Below, one piece after another: positions 1 to 12,130 of a DNA stretch of 64,000 nt; the first letter of the stretch is position 1, and the number at the start of each line of letters is the position of its first letter. The notes below the pieces were generated by a model, which saw only the letters and a list, made by a program, of their open reading frames with translations, searched no databases and was not told where the DNA came from. The stretch spans positions 18,994,958-19,058,957 of the forward strand of contig NC_133219.1 of NCBI RefSeq assembly GCF_040436345.1, in the 5' to 3' direction. The stretch is from Pagrus major (taxonomy: Eukaryota; Chordata; Actinopteri; Spariformes; Sparidae). The position numbers were made by a program, and so were the translations under genes.

Positions 1-831
1 AACAGTCCAGTAGTCCATAAAGTGAGAGGATGAGTCAACCTCTGGTCAGTCCTGTTGCTGTATAATCACACATCAAGCTATTTCTGGTACCATCACTTTC
101 AGCTCCCTGCTATTCTTCTCCGATGGAGGGCAGGCCTTGTGCACAGGATAAACATAGCATCAGAGAACGACAAGCTCAATTATGGAAATCAAATAAAATT
201 ATACGTGCGTCCCCGTCATTATGTTCATTCCTCTGTCTGACCAGTTCTACCATCGTGTCACTTTTAGACAACTTGTACAAAGTGTATCAAGAGAAAAGAA
301 GCCTAAAAATGTTTTTTGTGTGTGTTATTTCAAGATAGGACTTCAAACCCCAAAATCAGTGTATCATAAAAGCGACTACTGGAATGAGGATTGTAAATTA
401 CAGAGCAGCTCCACAGATTGGACCATCTGTGAGACACATGCAGAGATATCCAAACCCAGCTGAATCCAAGTCTACAGTTTATAAAAGGGGAAAGCAGACA
501 ATTTATTCAAGTGTTCGTGGTCATGTCTAAGCGTGTAAGAAACAGACAGCATAAAAGACGACAAAACCAGTGAGTGTGCCAGAAAACACTCTAAAATCAC
601 AACACATTTACACACAGATCAGCTGTATTCAGCAAGGACAATACACATACGTGTGCCAATCTTACCAGAGCTGTACAGAAAAGTTGCCCTCAACACAAAT
701 GTCTTTTTTCTGAACACATACAAGAGAACAGAATAGAGCCAGTTTTGGAAACGACAGCCGTCTGCATCACAAACACTCAATAGGCAAAAGTTCTTGCGGT
801 AATATAAATCAGCTACTCTAAGGAGGTATTT

Positions 832-1110
832 TAAAAAAGGTGCAATATGTAAGAATTTGCCACCTGTTAAATCCATGCTCAAAACAAGTAGATGCCAGTA
901 TATCACCAGAGTAACCGCTAACTGCTGACTCTAGCTGCAATGAGCTACTTAGCTCATTTAGCAGAACAGCTAGCGGTTCGGAGTGGGAGCTTGGGGACCA
1001 GGGGAGTGTTAGTGTTTACAAGGCTAGCACAGGAGCTGTGGAACAAGAAGGGCCGGGGCTAATATGCTAACTTCAGTAGATATCTCTGATACACAATACA
1101 GAGATAATTT
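832..1110. repeat. Remnant of a teleost dispersed repeat (GGTGCAATATGTAAGAAT type)
   Basis: The segment starts with a run matching AAAGGTGCAATATGTAAGAA, which also occurs at 54,737 in this window; a related form (AAAGGTGCACTATGTAAC) lies at 59,252. The following sequence is rich in GCTAACTGCTAGCT-like words, as is the flank at 55,690-55,830. The three occurrences indicate a dispersed element, probably a non-autonomous DNA transposon. I could not define the right end. Confidence 0.45.
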
Positions 1111-1574
1111 TAATGATACATTTAAATGAGGACTGATGTTGCAAAACATTCTCAAAGACTGTTTTTCATTTTCATTGCAACTAAATTCATGCATTTAATG
1201 ATACAAGTTGTGCAACTTCTGCGAATGAGAGAAGGCTATGAATGCTGTGAGAAGCAGCAGTCTGTCACGAAAGAATACTTTACTCTTCTCTTCGGTCTCT
1301 ACAATAACACTATAATTGCTGTTGGCCTCCCTCTTAATAACCCTGGATAGGAGACCACACTTTGGAAAGGTGTGTTTGATTTCTGTGCCTCTATTTCAGG
1401 AATCTGCTTCAACCACTTATCCTGACAGCTGCTCTCCAGAGGTTCACTGTCCCCTTGTGAGGATTTGGTGCAGGACTGTCAAAAGCAAACAAAGCAGCAA
1501 CTCTGCAGGTTTAACAGGATTCACTCTGCATCTTTAACCAGAAGGTCTGAACAACCGAAACAAACAACAGAAAG

Positions 1575-1681
1575 CAATAATAATAAAAAAATATATCTCA
1601 CAGTGGTAACAATAATAATAAAAAAATATATCTCACAGTGGTAACAATAATAATAAAAAAATATATATCTCACAGTGGTAG
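1575..1681. repeat. 35-bp tandem repeat, three copies
   Basis: Three adjacent copies start at 1,575, 1,610 and 1,645. Each has an AATAATAATAAAAAAATATA part followed by TCTCACAGTGGTAA. The first two are identical by eye; the third has an extra AT in the TATA run. This is a short minisatellite. A minus-strand frame through it gives a repetitive aromatic-rich peptide, which is an artefact of the repeat. Confidence 0.9.
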
Positions 1682-2754
1682 ATTCCAGAGAATATTCGTG
1701 CAAGCTCTTTGAAGATGTGGTTATGATTGCCCTGACACATGATTTACTGTGCTGGATGACAGCCCGAGGAGGTTGGTTGCATATAAAAATCTGGCAGACT
1801 CATCCCAGCACTGTGCTCCACCTACGATTTCCTACTAAGACATTTACTTTCTTCGCCTGCAGCAAAACAGACAATCAGCAGCTTCTGGGTACCATTCTGC
1901 TACAACTATCAAGTTTTTGCCAAGATTTAAACAGTTCAATTAAAGTATGCCTTCAGCTTGTTTGAGGTAATTACACATAATTTGCAACAAATAAAACATG
2001 GTGAAACTTATCTGCATCAGATATTATTTTTGGAGGATGAAGATGATTGATTTCGTCATCACTTTCACCCTCTCTGTGCACCAAAACAACCTCAAATGTA
2101 TCAATGCATGTTTGAATTCAAGAAAGGTTGCCCACTGCTCTGTCCTTTAGGGAATAATCAATCCTCATCAAGACATCCAAGTACTGTTTTCAACTTTCTC
2201 ACTCACCGTTTCACAAATGCCTGACATTAACTTTACCCTTTACTCCAGAGACTGTGTGGTACATCATTAATCAGCCTATTCAGCTCACTGCAGCGTGAAG
2301 TTGCCCTGAGCAGAGCTTTAGGACTGCAACCACTCTGTTCAGGACACACATTTCTTCTGAAACCTTTTTTCCTCTTAACACAGTGATTCCTTCTGATGAC
2401 AACAGCACCCCCTAGAGGAGAAAGATGGCTCAGATCTAGAGAACGTGGATCTGTCATAAAAATAAACAATAAAATGTGAAAACAAGTTAGAAATGTGTTG
2501 GGTTTTTTTAAAAGAAGATCTTAAAAAATACCAAAAGAGCTTCAATTTCTATTCAGGCAATAAAATATATAAATTCATGCACTTTCAATGATCCATGTCT
2601 ATATAGATCTCTTTTCAAAAACTTAAAAACAAACAGTCCCCTTTAATTCAATCAAAACTAATCTAATATCAAATAAAACATATCTTAATCTGCTAGATCT
2701 GGATTTTTATTCCATCAAGATCCATGCATTATTATAGGATAATGTTGAAAAAAC

Positions 2755-2978
2755 CCAGAATCTTGCAATACTAAGGAAAGTGAGAAAATAATTCCTGGAT
2801 CCTTCCCTTTATCTTGATCCGCACAAAATGTTAATAGGGTCTATTCGAGGCCGAGACCCATCCTCCATCCAAGTTTCATGGAAATCTATTCAGTAGTTTT
2901 TGTGTAACCCTACCGACAAACCAACTAACAAACAAATGGATACGAGTGAAAACATTACCTTCTTGGCGGAGGTAAATA
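2755..2978. repeat. Dispersed repeat, retroposon 3'-tail-like
   Basis: This block includes ATCCGCACAAAATGTTAAT, GAGACCCATCC and CAAGTTTCATGGAAATC, and ends near CTTCTTGGCGGAGGTAA. The first part recurs at 7,086-7,201 with a few differences. The wording resembles the 3' tails shared by many fish LINE and SINE elements, but I cannot assign the family from memory with certainty. Confidence 0.5.
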
Positions 2979-3334
2979 GGTGCATCTGTCAGTGGACTAA
3001 AAGATTAATCGAGTGGTCATTTAAGTTCTAGTCCAGATGAAAAGACAGCTGTTGTTTCCAACATTTTTGATTTGCCCTCTGCATCAAACTTCCTGTTGCA
3101 CCTTCAAAGAGCTCATAACCTTTAAAAAGGTGAAAAGGCATAATATTTCTAGCATCCTCTCTTACCAAGATAGTTGAATATTGAGCTTCCAAACAGCAGA
3201 ATCATAAACATAAAACATCCTCTGAAGATTAAACCATTAGTTCATTCTCTTTAGTTCTTGTGCTTCTCTTCATCAATCTTGTTCTGGTTTGGACCACTTT
3301 GACCAGTCTGTGCTCCTATCCTCTCTCTTCATCC

Positions 3335-3377
3335 TCCCCCCACCCACACCTCCCTCTCTGGCCCCTCCCCGACCCTC
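3335..3377 (-). other. Possible G-quadruplex-forming run on the minus strand
   Basis: The plus strand has repeated runs of three to six cytosines separated by one to seven bases, so the minus strand has at least four G-runs of three or more with short loops. This fits the usual quadruplex pattern. No gene is identified nearby, so any role is unknown. Confidence 0.4.
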
Positions 3378-3887
3378 CTCTGTCCGTTCTGCACTTGACC
3401 AAGGACAGGCTGGAGCCACATATTTGTTTAGCTCTTGAGTGGAGCCACTAAGTCGGAGGAGGGGAGCTGTGGGTTGTGACCACCACTCATCGCCCCACAC
3501 AGGGGGACCCTCCTCAGTGGGGCACCATGCAAACCAGACTCCAAATGTCTCTGCAGTTTGTCATGTCGAACACAACTGCAATCACAGTAAAAGATGGTTT
3601 AGTTTGGTGTTAATCAAATTATATGGTCTGGCATTACAGTCATAGTTAGTACACCTCTCATTATAATGTAGTCCATTACAACACCGCCTTTAAACTACAA
3701 CATCAGTAATAAACATCATTGAATTTCCAACGATAAAGAAAAACTCACCAGTTAAAGAAAAAGTTCAAAGTGTAAAATGTGTTTACCCTCTCAGCTGAAG
3801 GTGGAACTTATTTTGAGTTACTTTATATACCACTATACTACCAATTAATCTTTAAATAATACACGACAGCTAAAAAGTTTGTTCCCT

Positions 3888-5047
3888 TAAAAAGCTCTTG
3901 CAAAGTTTGGAGCTGTGCTTTGGGTCATTAGCCTGTTGTAGGAAGAAACTGGCTCCGATTAAGTGCCATCCACAGGGTATGGCATGGTGTTGCAAATATA
4001 GAGTGAGATCCTTCCATATTCAAGATCCCTTTAACCCTGTACAAATCTCCCACTTCACCAGCAGCAAAGCAATCCCAGACCATCACATGTCCTCCACCAT
4101 GTTTGATAAACGGTGTCAAGCACTCCTCCAGCATATTTTCATTCATTCTGCGTCTCACAGATGTTCTTCTATGTGATCTAAACACCTCAAACTTAGATTC
4201 TTCTGACCATAACACTTTTATCTGGCCTTCCTCTGTCCAATATCTGTGTACTTTTGCCCATCTTAATCTTTTCCTTTTATTGGCCAGTCTCAGGTATGAC
4301 TTTTTCTTTGATACTCTGCCTAGAGTCCAGAGGCCAGCATCCTGGAGTCGCCTCTTTACTGCTGACGTGGAGACTGATGTTTTGTGGGTACCGTTTAATG
4401 AAGCTGCCAGCGTCTGTTTCTCAAACTAGAGACGCTGATGTACTTGTCCTCTTGCTCAGTTGTGCACCGGGGCCTCCCACTTATCTTTCTATTCTGGTTA
4501 GAGCCAGTTTGTGCTGTTCTTTGAAGGGAGTAGTACACACCATTGTATGAAATCTTTAGTTTCTTGCCAATTTCTCGCATGGAATAGCCTTCATTTCTCA
4601 GACTGACGAGTTTCAGGAGAAAGGTATTTTTTTCTGACCATCTTGATACTATAATCAAACCCACAAATCCTGATGCTCCAGATACCCAACAAGCCTAAGG
4701 TAGGCCAATTTTATTGCTTCATTAATCAGCACAACGGTTTTCAGCTGTGCTGGCATGATTGCAAAAGGGTTTTACTGGCCTTTTAACACAACAAACTTGG
4801 ATTAGCTGACACAATGCCATTGGACCAAAGGAGTGACGGATGCTGAAAATCGTCCTCTGTACACCTATGTAGATATAACATTACAAATCAGCCATTTCAA
4901 GCTAGAATAGTCATTTACCACTTTAATAATGTCTACAATGTATTCCTGATCAATTTGTTGATTGAAATTGAAAAAGTAATGTTGCTAGCTTTTCTTTCAA
5001 AATTAAGGACATTTCTGAATGACCCCAAACTTTTGAACAGTAGTGTA
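3888..5047 (-). mobile_element. Dead Tc1-like (Tc1/mariner) transposon, truncated on its 3' side
   Basis: The minus strand encodes pieces of a Tc1-like transposase in order: an N-terminal helix-turn-helix part at 4,664-4,395 (motif YSMREIGKKLKIS) and part of the catalytic core at 4,215-3,928 (motifs WSEESKFEVF and GGHVMVWDCFAAG). The right end (5,004-5,047) is a Tc1-type inverted-repeat end reading TACACTACTGTTCAAAAG on the minus strand. The element is inactive. The frame shifts around position 4,000; the first catalytic Asp is Glu (WSEES); and the second reads QQANDPKH, with Ala where the family has Asp. The region of the third acidic residue and the left inverted repeat are absent. The left boundary, near 3,888, is approximate. 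Confidence 0.85.
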
Positions 5048-6393
5048 TAACAAATAATTTAATACTTATGGTTTGCATCATCTGAATAGCCAAAGTAAGT
5101 GAAGTTACCAAATATTTGTTGTATCCCTCTAAATAGTAATGGAGTGGAAGGACAACAAAATTGCACCTATGCCAAGTACTTGGAGAGAGGCAGTGGTAGA
5201 AAGTTTGTTTACAGTACATTTACCCATCTCCCATGTTCCCTGTATGCATCTTCACTGACGGTCAAATAAAGGCAAAAATCACGTAGTAATCCAATTATGA
5301 TGGAGTGATCAGATTAATACAAACTCGAGAAAGAAAAAGTCTTTAAGACTCCTCACTACTCCAGATGAAGTCGGTGGCTCCAGTGAGAGACTGTCACTCC
5401 TAAAGCTTTCACCTCTGTTGTCAGCTCTCTCAAAGAGGCATTGTGGGAGAAATTCCCCATCTTAAGTGCTCCCATGTTTGCTTTTGTGCCAAGAGAGCCC
5501 ACTCTGCTGACCTTTTGGAGACGGACCAATGAGATCCACGGCTGCGTCCTCTGCTGCCCTTCTCCTCTGACAGCAGCCAGACAATGAACAACAAGCTAAT
5601 TAAACTGATAACAGCATGGAGGGGTGAAAGGAGGCTCTTTCACCAAACTGAGCCTAAAAAAACTGACAAACATTTAATTAAAAACACCTTAAAGAGAGAT
5701 AAATGGCTCATACAACTAATTTCTATGGAGTGAATTAAGTAAAGCTTTACATTTTCACCTTTATATCTATTCTGTTAGATTGGTATTTGATGACAGCAGT
5801 GATTGACGGTTACACGTCTGTATCACTGGCAGCCTGCTGGTCGAACAGATAACTGTGTCAGGAATGTTTAGAGGCAGACAAACCTCGTCTGTCTTGATTA
5901 GACTTTTTTTTGCTCGGCCCGACATAAACACTTGAGCTGCTGGACCAATTATGTTGTTAATGAGTCACAGGCCATGCAGTGCTGGATTAAAGCCAGGGGA
6001 AGGCGGAGTATGAGGTGTCACACTCATGCAGAGATGCTGCTCTGGGACGTATAATGATCAAACCCTGCACAGACATGATGGGAGGGGGAAGCCGTTTAAA
6101 AGTGGGGACACGTCCTTTTGCAGCAAGTTGTCATGCAAACATGCATCCTGATAACCTGCCAATAGTTATGTGTCAGTATTTATCTGGTAAGGGCAAACTG
6201 TTGCACTACCTACAGCTGGGGAAATCAGTGTTACTCTCTGTGACTCAGCTGTCAATGAGAGGAAATCAAGGTACAGCAAAGTCCTGTCAGGTGCAATTTC
6301 AGTGAAAAGTACTCAATAGGTGAGTCGTTTCCTTGAATAATTTACATTAACTTACATTCCAGAGGGATAACTGTACTCTTCCCTTCACTTTAC

Positions 6394-6560
6394 TAAAGCT
6401 GTAGTAGACAATTCTGGAGAAAGATAGTTGACTATCGAGTCAAACACTGACGCTTTGGGTTAGCCACCAGGGCGCTAGTCAACCCAAAGCATCGGTAACT
6501 GACGACCTATGAATGAGACTCAATAATCAACTTTTTCTGAATTTGTCTATGTCAGCTTTC
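6394..6560. mobile_element. Short inverted-repeat transposable element (MITE), copy 1
   Basis: The left arm (AAAGCTGTAGTAGACAATTC, then GGAGAAAGATAGTTGA) matches the reverse complement of the right arm (ending GAATTTGTCTATGTCAGCTT) with mismatches. The centre is another hairpin: GCTTTGGGTT pairs with AACCCAAAGC around 6,450-6,490. There is no coding capacity. The same family is present at 20,614-20,781. A second identical copy at 6,871-7,037 arose by the tandem duplication, not by transposition. Confidence 0.7.
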
Positions 6561-6870
6561 ATACATTACTTGAAATTACTAGTTATTTTGCAGATTGAGA
6601 TGCCCCATCTTGCAAACATGCATCCTGATAACCTGCCAATAGTTATGTGTCAGTATTTATCTGGTAAGGGCAAACTGTTGCACTACCTACAGCTGGGGAA
6701 ATCAGTGTTACTCTCTGTGACTCAGCTGTCAATGAGAGGAAATCAAGGTACAGCAAAGTCCTGTCAGGTGCAATTTCAGTGAAAAGTACTCAATAGGTGA
6801 GTCGTTTCCTTGAATAATTTACATTAACTTACATTCCAGAGGGATAACTGTACTCTTCCCTTCACTTTAC

Positions 6871-7037
6871 TAAAGCTGTAGTAGACAATTCTGGAGAAAG
6901 ATAGTTGACTATCGAGTCAAACACTGACGCTTTGGGTTAGCCACCAGGGCGCTAGTCAACCCAAAGCATCGGTAACTGACGACCTATGAATGAGACTCAA
7001 TAATCAACTTTTTCTGAATTTGTCTATGTCAGCTTTC
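6871..7037. mobile_element. Same MITE, copy 2 within the tandem duplication
   Basis: This is base-for-base the element at 6,394-6,560, displaced by 477 bp together with its flanks. It should be counted as part of a segment duplication. Confidence 0.7.
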
Positions 7038-7085
7038 ATACATTACTTGAAATTACTAGTTATTTTGCAGATTGAGATGCCCCAT

Positions 7086-7201
7086 CTTGCAATGTTAAAG
7101 AAAGTAAGAAAAAATCTGGGAACCATCCTTTTACCTGGACAAATCCGCACAAAATGTTAATGGGGTCTATTCTGGACCGAGACCCATCCTTCATCCAAGT
7201 T
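7086..7201. repeat. Dispersed repeat fragment, second copy of the 2.8-kb type
   Basis: It shares ATCCGCACAAAATGTTAAT, GGGTCTATTC and GAGACCCATCC with 2,755-2,900. It stops after CATCCAAGTTT, before the tail seen in the first copy. It touches the right breakpoint of the 477-bp tandem duplication. Confidence 0.5.
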
Positions 7202-7944
7202 TGAAAACAGAATCACTCAGAACCAATCATGTGTTTATGTGGAGCTTTCATTCAAAATCAATCAGCAGCACTCCCTCAAGAGCCAGTTTTTCATCTCTCG
7301 GGCTGCAGTCCCAGCTGTGCCATGGTCCAGGTCCTGGGAACAAAGGACGACCGAGCATCGGGAACGACAACCTGCCAGCCTCAGAGGCTTTCAACCACAG
7401 GATGAGCATGAAGCAGCCTGCAAAAGATAAGATGTTTCCCACTGAACATTTTATCTGAACCATTAAACCGCTTGGCTTCTGAAAGCAGCTGGTATTTAAA
7501 TTGATCGAAATCTCAGGTAACCGAGGTGATGTGAGTGCCAAGCACATTAAAAATATTTCTAAAGCAGATAAATAATGCTATTAATGCTTTGTGTTATTAC
7601 ATCCCTGCTGTAAATGCACTGATTGCGATGCGACCACTCCTACTTAATGTGGGCCTACTTATGCCGTTGTTTTGTACAAACTTGTAAGTGCACCTGGTTG
7701 CTGCGATGTCATTCGGCGCACGGTGGTCTTGATCGGATACATCATTAACAACAAGCCTCCTCCACACGCGGCTCCTGATGCTAAGAAACAACGGAATCAC
7801 GGGTTAAAAAATGAGAGATTTCTTTTGTGGGCGACTTTATGAAACACACTGCTGATGAAGAAAGCAGATGACGTTGCTGGGAGAGAGAAACACAAAGGTG
7901 AGGCAAGCCAGTGTGCGTGCATGAAGGTGGAGAATTACAGCAAC

Positions 7945-8040
7945 ACTATATAATGAAGGCAAACTCTCAAAGTGATTCTGAAGAAAGATGGTTGATTTTT
8001 GAGTTTTGGTCGTACGACATGAACTCTGCTGTGCCACTTT
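7945..8040. repeat. Partial relative of the 6.4-kb / 20.6-kb MITE
   Basis: The run GATTCTGAAGAAAGATGG followed by TTGATTTTTGAGTTT resembles the arms of the inverted-repeat elements at 6,394 and 20,614. Only one arm is clear and I see no good opposite arm, so this is probably a solo or degraded remnant. Confidence 0.35.
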
Positions 8041-8717
8041 CAAGCGTGATTGGGCTGTGTTGTTTTATAATTACCTTATTTGCCACTGTTGCTTTATCAT
8101 AGGGTGTTCTGTTAAAAAAAAAAAGCTCAGTAAAAAAACATCTAATTTAAACTTAATGTTAAATATATTCATGTCCATCTGTTGAGTACCTCATCCCCAG
8201 CTGGCCCTGACGCTGCTTGGCTTTTGTGATCCTCTCATCGAGCTCTCAGCTGGCCTCATTGTTTATCATGGCAACGTCAGGACCGTACTGCTTAATGTGG
8301 TGACATCAGTGGTTAGGCCTGATTAACGGGCTTCAATGTCATTCGTCATCGAGGATATCAAGCATGCTAATCTGTGGGCGCTCGCCGCTATCCCTACTCA
8401 GCCACTGGGACACCTTGTGATGATAAAGACACCAAACTGCAGCAAGTAAAAGTTTATTTGGAGTTTACGCAGCACTCAGCGCAGATAAAGGTCACCTTAT
8501 CAATGAGCTCACACCAATGGAAATATAAGCAACAGATTCAGTAAACAGTAAGAGGCCAAATGAGGTGACTGAAGCTCTCCAATCCTCAATTTACTCCTCA
8601 TCAATTCACAGTTTAGCCTCCCCAAAGCTTTTCATTGAGTTGAACCACTTGTGTTTTTCCAGAGGCAGCGCACCAAGAGGGACAAACTCAAGGATGGACT
8701 CATGTGAAAGAGAGCAA

Positions 8718-8735
8718 GGGAGGGAGGGAGGGAGG
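8718..8735 (+). other. (GGGA)n run, possible G-quadruplex
   Basis: Four GGG runs separated by single A bases, followed by a further GG. This is a compact quadruplex-type motif in otherwise unremarkable non-coding sequence. No gene is identified close by. Confidence 0.5.
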
Positions 8736-11440
8736 CAGAGAGTGAGGACTAATCCCATTAGGGTGGCAGCTAAATGATTTGTTCCACTGGGAGAAAGGAT
8801 GATAAAAAAGGTGTGTGTGGGGAAGGAAGGGGTGAGTCTTTTGGAGGGGTGACAGTAGCGATGAGACACAAACATCTTCCAAAAGGAAACTGTTCTCTTC
8901 TTCTCTTCCTGTTAGGAGCCCTGGGCCTCCTCATTGTCAGTGCTTAAAGCTGTCCACACGCCACTTTAGTCCCAAATTTGAAAGTCTAATTTATTCCCAT
9001 GGGGGGAAGCAACGAGGAAATATTAGAACAAAGACAGAAAGAGCGAATAGAGCTGGTGACACGCCAAATTCAGCCACCACACCATGACCCACAAAAGATG
9101 AATACAAGTTTAAGTCTCTTTAGCTGCCTTTAGGACAAACATTTAAGATTAAAAACAAATATGATTAACAACATGTGGGAACAAAACTACTGACATGTTC
9201 ACCTCTGGAACCCCTCTTACAAAAGACAAAAGCCAAACTAGCAGTTTGGTTTTACTGTCAAATTTTGGATACAAGTGCTGATAGAAAAAGCCTTTTATCA
9301 TACCTTGCTTTTAAATTATTCAACGTGCACGTACACATGGAAAAACACTGTTTCAAACACAAACGGCACACTCAAACAATCTGAGAGGCGTGTCCTTCAA
9401 CACTGACAGCCTGCTGACAGACACTTGGCCAGTTTCCATTCTCCTAGAAAGACAACAAAGAGCCTCCCGCTCTTTATACAGTAAACTTCCACAGCTTCAG
9501 GAAGTCCTTAAAACTGCAAATGGGTGTTTGGCTCAGAGAGGCCGAGCTACTTCAGGTGAAGAAAAATATACCCCCAGATAGACTGATATGAACACAGAAG
9601 ATCAAGGTGACGCTGGAAAGTTTTTAGTTTTCCATTAGCAGTGATGCAAATATGTTGTTTAAGTTCCTCAAACACTAACTTATGTGTGTAGAGTGCTTTT
9701 GTTTAATTGAATATAATATTTAATTTCTGTATCAGAAACATTTCTATCAATAGCTTCTATGTGATTACAGTCTGAGTTCATATTGATTTTTCATCCTTTT
9801 TTCTTTCTCTCTCTTCACAATGTGCAATTTTCAGAAAATTCTTAAAGAATAAGATGGAAAAAGTCAAGTATTATTGTTTTGTCCACCCCTTTTATAAAAA
9901 AGAGGTAACAGAAGTCCCAATAGGGATTACAGTGAGCAAATAAACTACATTTGTTAAAATTAAAATATTATTGTATATTTTTACTTCAACAACTTCTACT
10001 AAATATTCGCTCCAGTAAGTTCGGTGTTTGAAAAAATGAAAGTGAGGATTCCCAGCCGTTGTTGAGCAGAGGAAGCTGTACCAACTGTGGGACTAACTAA
10101 TGACTTCCGTGTCATCCTTTTCATTATCTTGGCCTCGGCTCGCGGTCACAGGGTCATAGGCTACGAAAACAGTAGCATGCCTTCATAGGTAGAATGCAAC
10201 ACATTGTATTGTGTTGGCAGTGAAGGGGTGAGGGGGTGAGGAGGGGGGTGTCTTCCCAGTGGGAGTCATCCCGGTTGACAATAGCAGTAACATTCCACTG
10301 GAAACACTGTGGCATTATGGCTGCCCTCTGTTTTGGTGGAAGTGGGGATCCTCCCGCCAAACAAAAGGGATTAACTCCCAAGGTATTCTGGGAATTTTCA
10401 ATGTCACCTTTGGGAAGGATTCAGAGGAGGGGGGGAAAGAAAAACAATTATTCTGTGCTGTCAAAATTATTCAGCACTGCTTTTATCGCTCATAAAAACT
10501 TGTTTTTTGAAGCTTAAGTTGACAGCTCTAAACAGGGACCTGATATTCACAGGGCTCCAGATTCACACACTTTCACAACTAAATGTTGCTAGGTATAAAT
10601 ATGCTTCCATAAGCTTTTAATATTTTAATCTTATATCATTTTGTGCCTTTAGTTTCCTAACACTTAAAACTGGCCTTAGGGCACTCTGATTGTTTATTAG
10701 AGAAAGTTAACAAAAGACCAGACAGCCCCTGCCCGGAAGGCGCTGTCCATGAACAAATATTGACTTGAATGGTGACCCGTGCTCTGCCATTATTTCAGCG
10801 ATGCTGGAGAACAGGAACAATAAGCATTTGCTGGTGGAGAGGTTTGGTGGCAGATGTCCCTGAATATGCAAAACAGCAATACCAGAGAGGAAGAGAGGGT
10901 AGCTGTATCAACAATGAACAACTGATAAGCCAGTACTGTCAAATAAGTTATTACACCTGTGGTCGAACCCTGGCAAGGACACATTATACTTATCAGCTAT
11001 GCCCTGTTTGTGTTTAAATTGTCCAAATATGAGCTCATTGGAAAAGTGATCCCCATCAATCTGCAAATCCAAAATATTAAATATATAAAATCATTCATTA
11101 TGCAAGATTTATATTTTCAGATGAGTCAGGCGGTGACACTACCACTCAGGCTTACACATGTGATATACTGTATATATCAATATACACCACAATAAATATA
11201 AACTCACAGTAACAGGGATTTATTAGAGTTGACGTTGTATTTTTATGTAATTATACCAACGTTTACTTTGAAAATCCCTTTTTGAAAAACTGTTTTGGAG
11301 AGGCCTTTTCCCAGTCTGTGTCCGCTAACTTGTCCAAAATATTAATTATCATAACCATAACTAAACGTAACAAATTGGTGGTTTTACTGTGTTGTGCTGT
11401 TCTGCATGTGGTTTTCTTCAAGTGGTGTTGCCGCACCTAG

Positions 11441-11503
11441 CTGTCCAAGATGGCGGATGCGCTCGCACCACTCAGATCGGGCAGCTACTCACATCAGGTA
11501 ATG
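11441..11503 (+). promoter_or_regulatory. YY1-like CAAGATGGCGG motif followed by a possible short first exon
   Basis: CAAGATGGCGG at 11,446-11,456 fits the YY1 consensus often found at vertebrate transcription starts, with the ATG (11,450-11,452) inside it. The frame from this ATG reads MADALAPLRSGSYSHQ and runs into a consensus-like donor, ATCAG/GTAATG, at 11,498. Downstream exons were not found, and the peptide is not one I recognise. It may equally be part of a dispersed repeat. Treat as tentative. Confidence 0.25.
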
Positions 11504-12116
11504 ACAGAGGCTACTTACTTCAACTGAATGGTACCTATGCACAACATTATAACACTATGCACATCATTGTGCTTGCTTAAAGAAACTGACTGGTAGCAGT
11601 TTGAGCTAAGAGTCAGTACTACTGTTATGTGAAGGCTGTTGGGTTGTTTCTTTGGGGATCCATGTATCACCTGTTACAGTAGGCCTATGTCAACTACAGA
11701 TCATACTGCTGCCTCGCGTCCTGACAACTCAAATGTTTAACCCAGTTATTAAAAGAGCAAACACAAGCTCTAATTTGAATACACAAAACAGGCAGACTTT
11801 CAACAGCCTGTTAAACTGGTTTGCTGATATAACATCTCAGTGACACGTGGTCATCTTTTGAGACTAGTTTATGATCTATCTAGAAATAAGGATGTCACTG
11901 TGCATGACACCTGATCAAATGATTAAAACCCGATCAAAGCGGTGCTCATGACTGCTGGGATAACTATTCCTCCAAGCGTCCAGTGTCACAATTTTTTATG
12001 CTTTTATGCAGACAATAATAAGGCTTGTAAAGACAATTTACAATTCTTTGGATATTTTGTCTTGCGGCCTTGTCCTCCGAGGCAGAATAGGGGATAGGCC
12101 GGGGAAACTGGACATC

Positions 12117-12130
12117 GTTGCCATGGCGAT
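12117..12130 (+). promoter_or_regulatory. X-box-like (RFX) palindromic motif
   Basis: GTTGCCATGGCGAT is close to the RFX-factor X-box (GTTGCCATGGYAAC), which is common in ciliary-gene promoters and neural enhancers. It sits in a GC-richer, complex block (12,060-12,260) that could be a conserved non-coding element. Function is inferred only from the motif. Confidence 0.3.

Larger units (their letters stand above)
6134..7087. repeat. Direct tandem duplication, 2 x 477 bp, indistinguishable by eye
   Basis: Copy 1 is 6,134-6,610 and copy 2 is 6,611-7,087. I see no mismatch between them. Both outer breakpoints and the middle junction contain TGCAA, so the duplication could have arisen by microhomology of five bases. 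The right breakpoint lies where a dispersed repeat (7,086-7,201) begins. Each copy carries the same short inverted-repeat element. The identity implies a very recent event or an assembly duplication. Confidence 0.93.

Noticed and set aside
10223-10249. G-rich run GGGGTGAGGGGGTGAGGAGG as a quadruplex
   Set aside because: Only three runs of three or more G are well separated; the fourth is GG or part of a long run, so it is weaker than the 8,718 motif.
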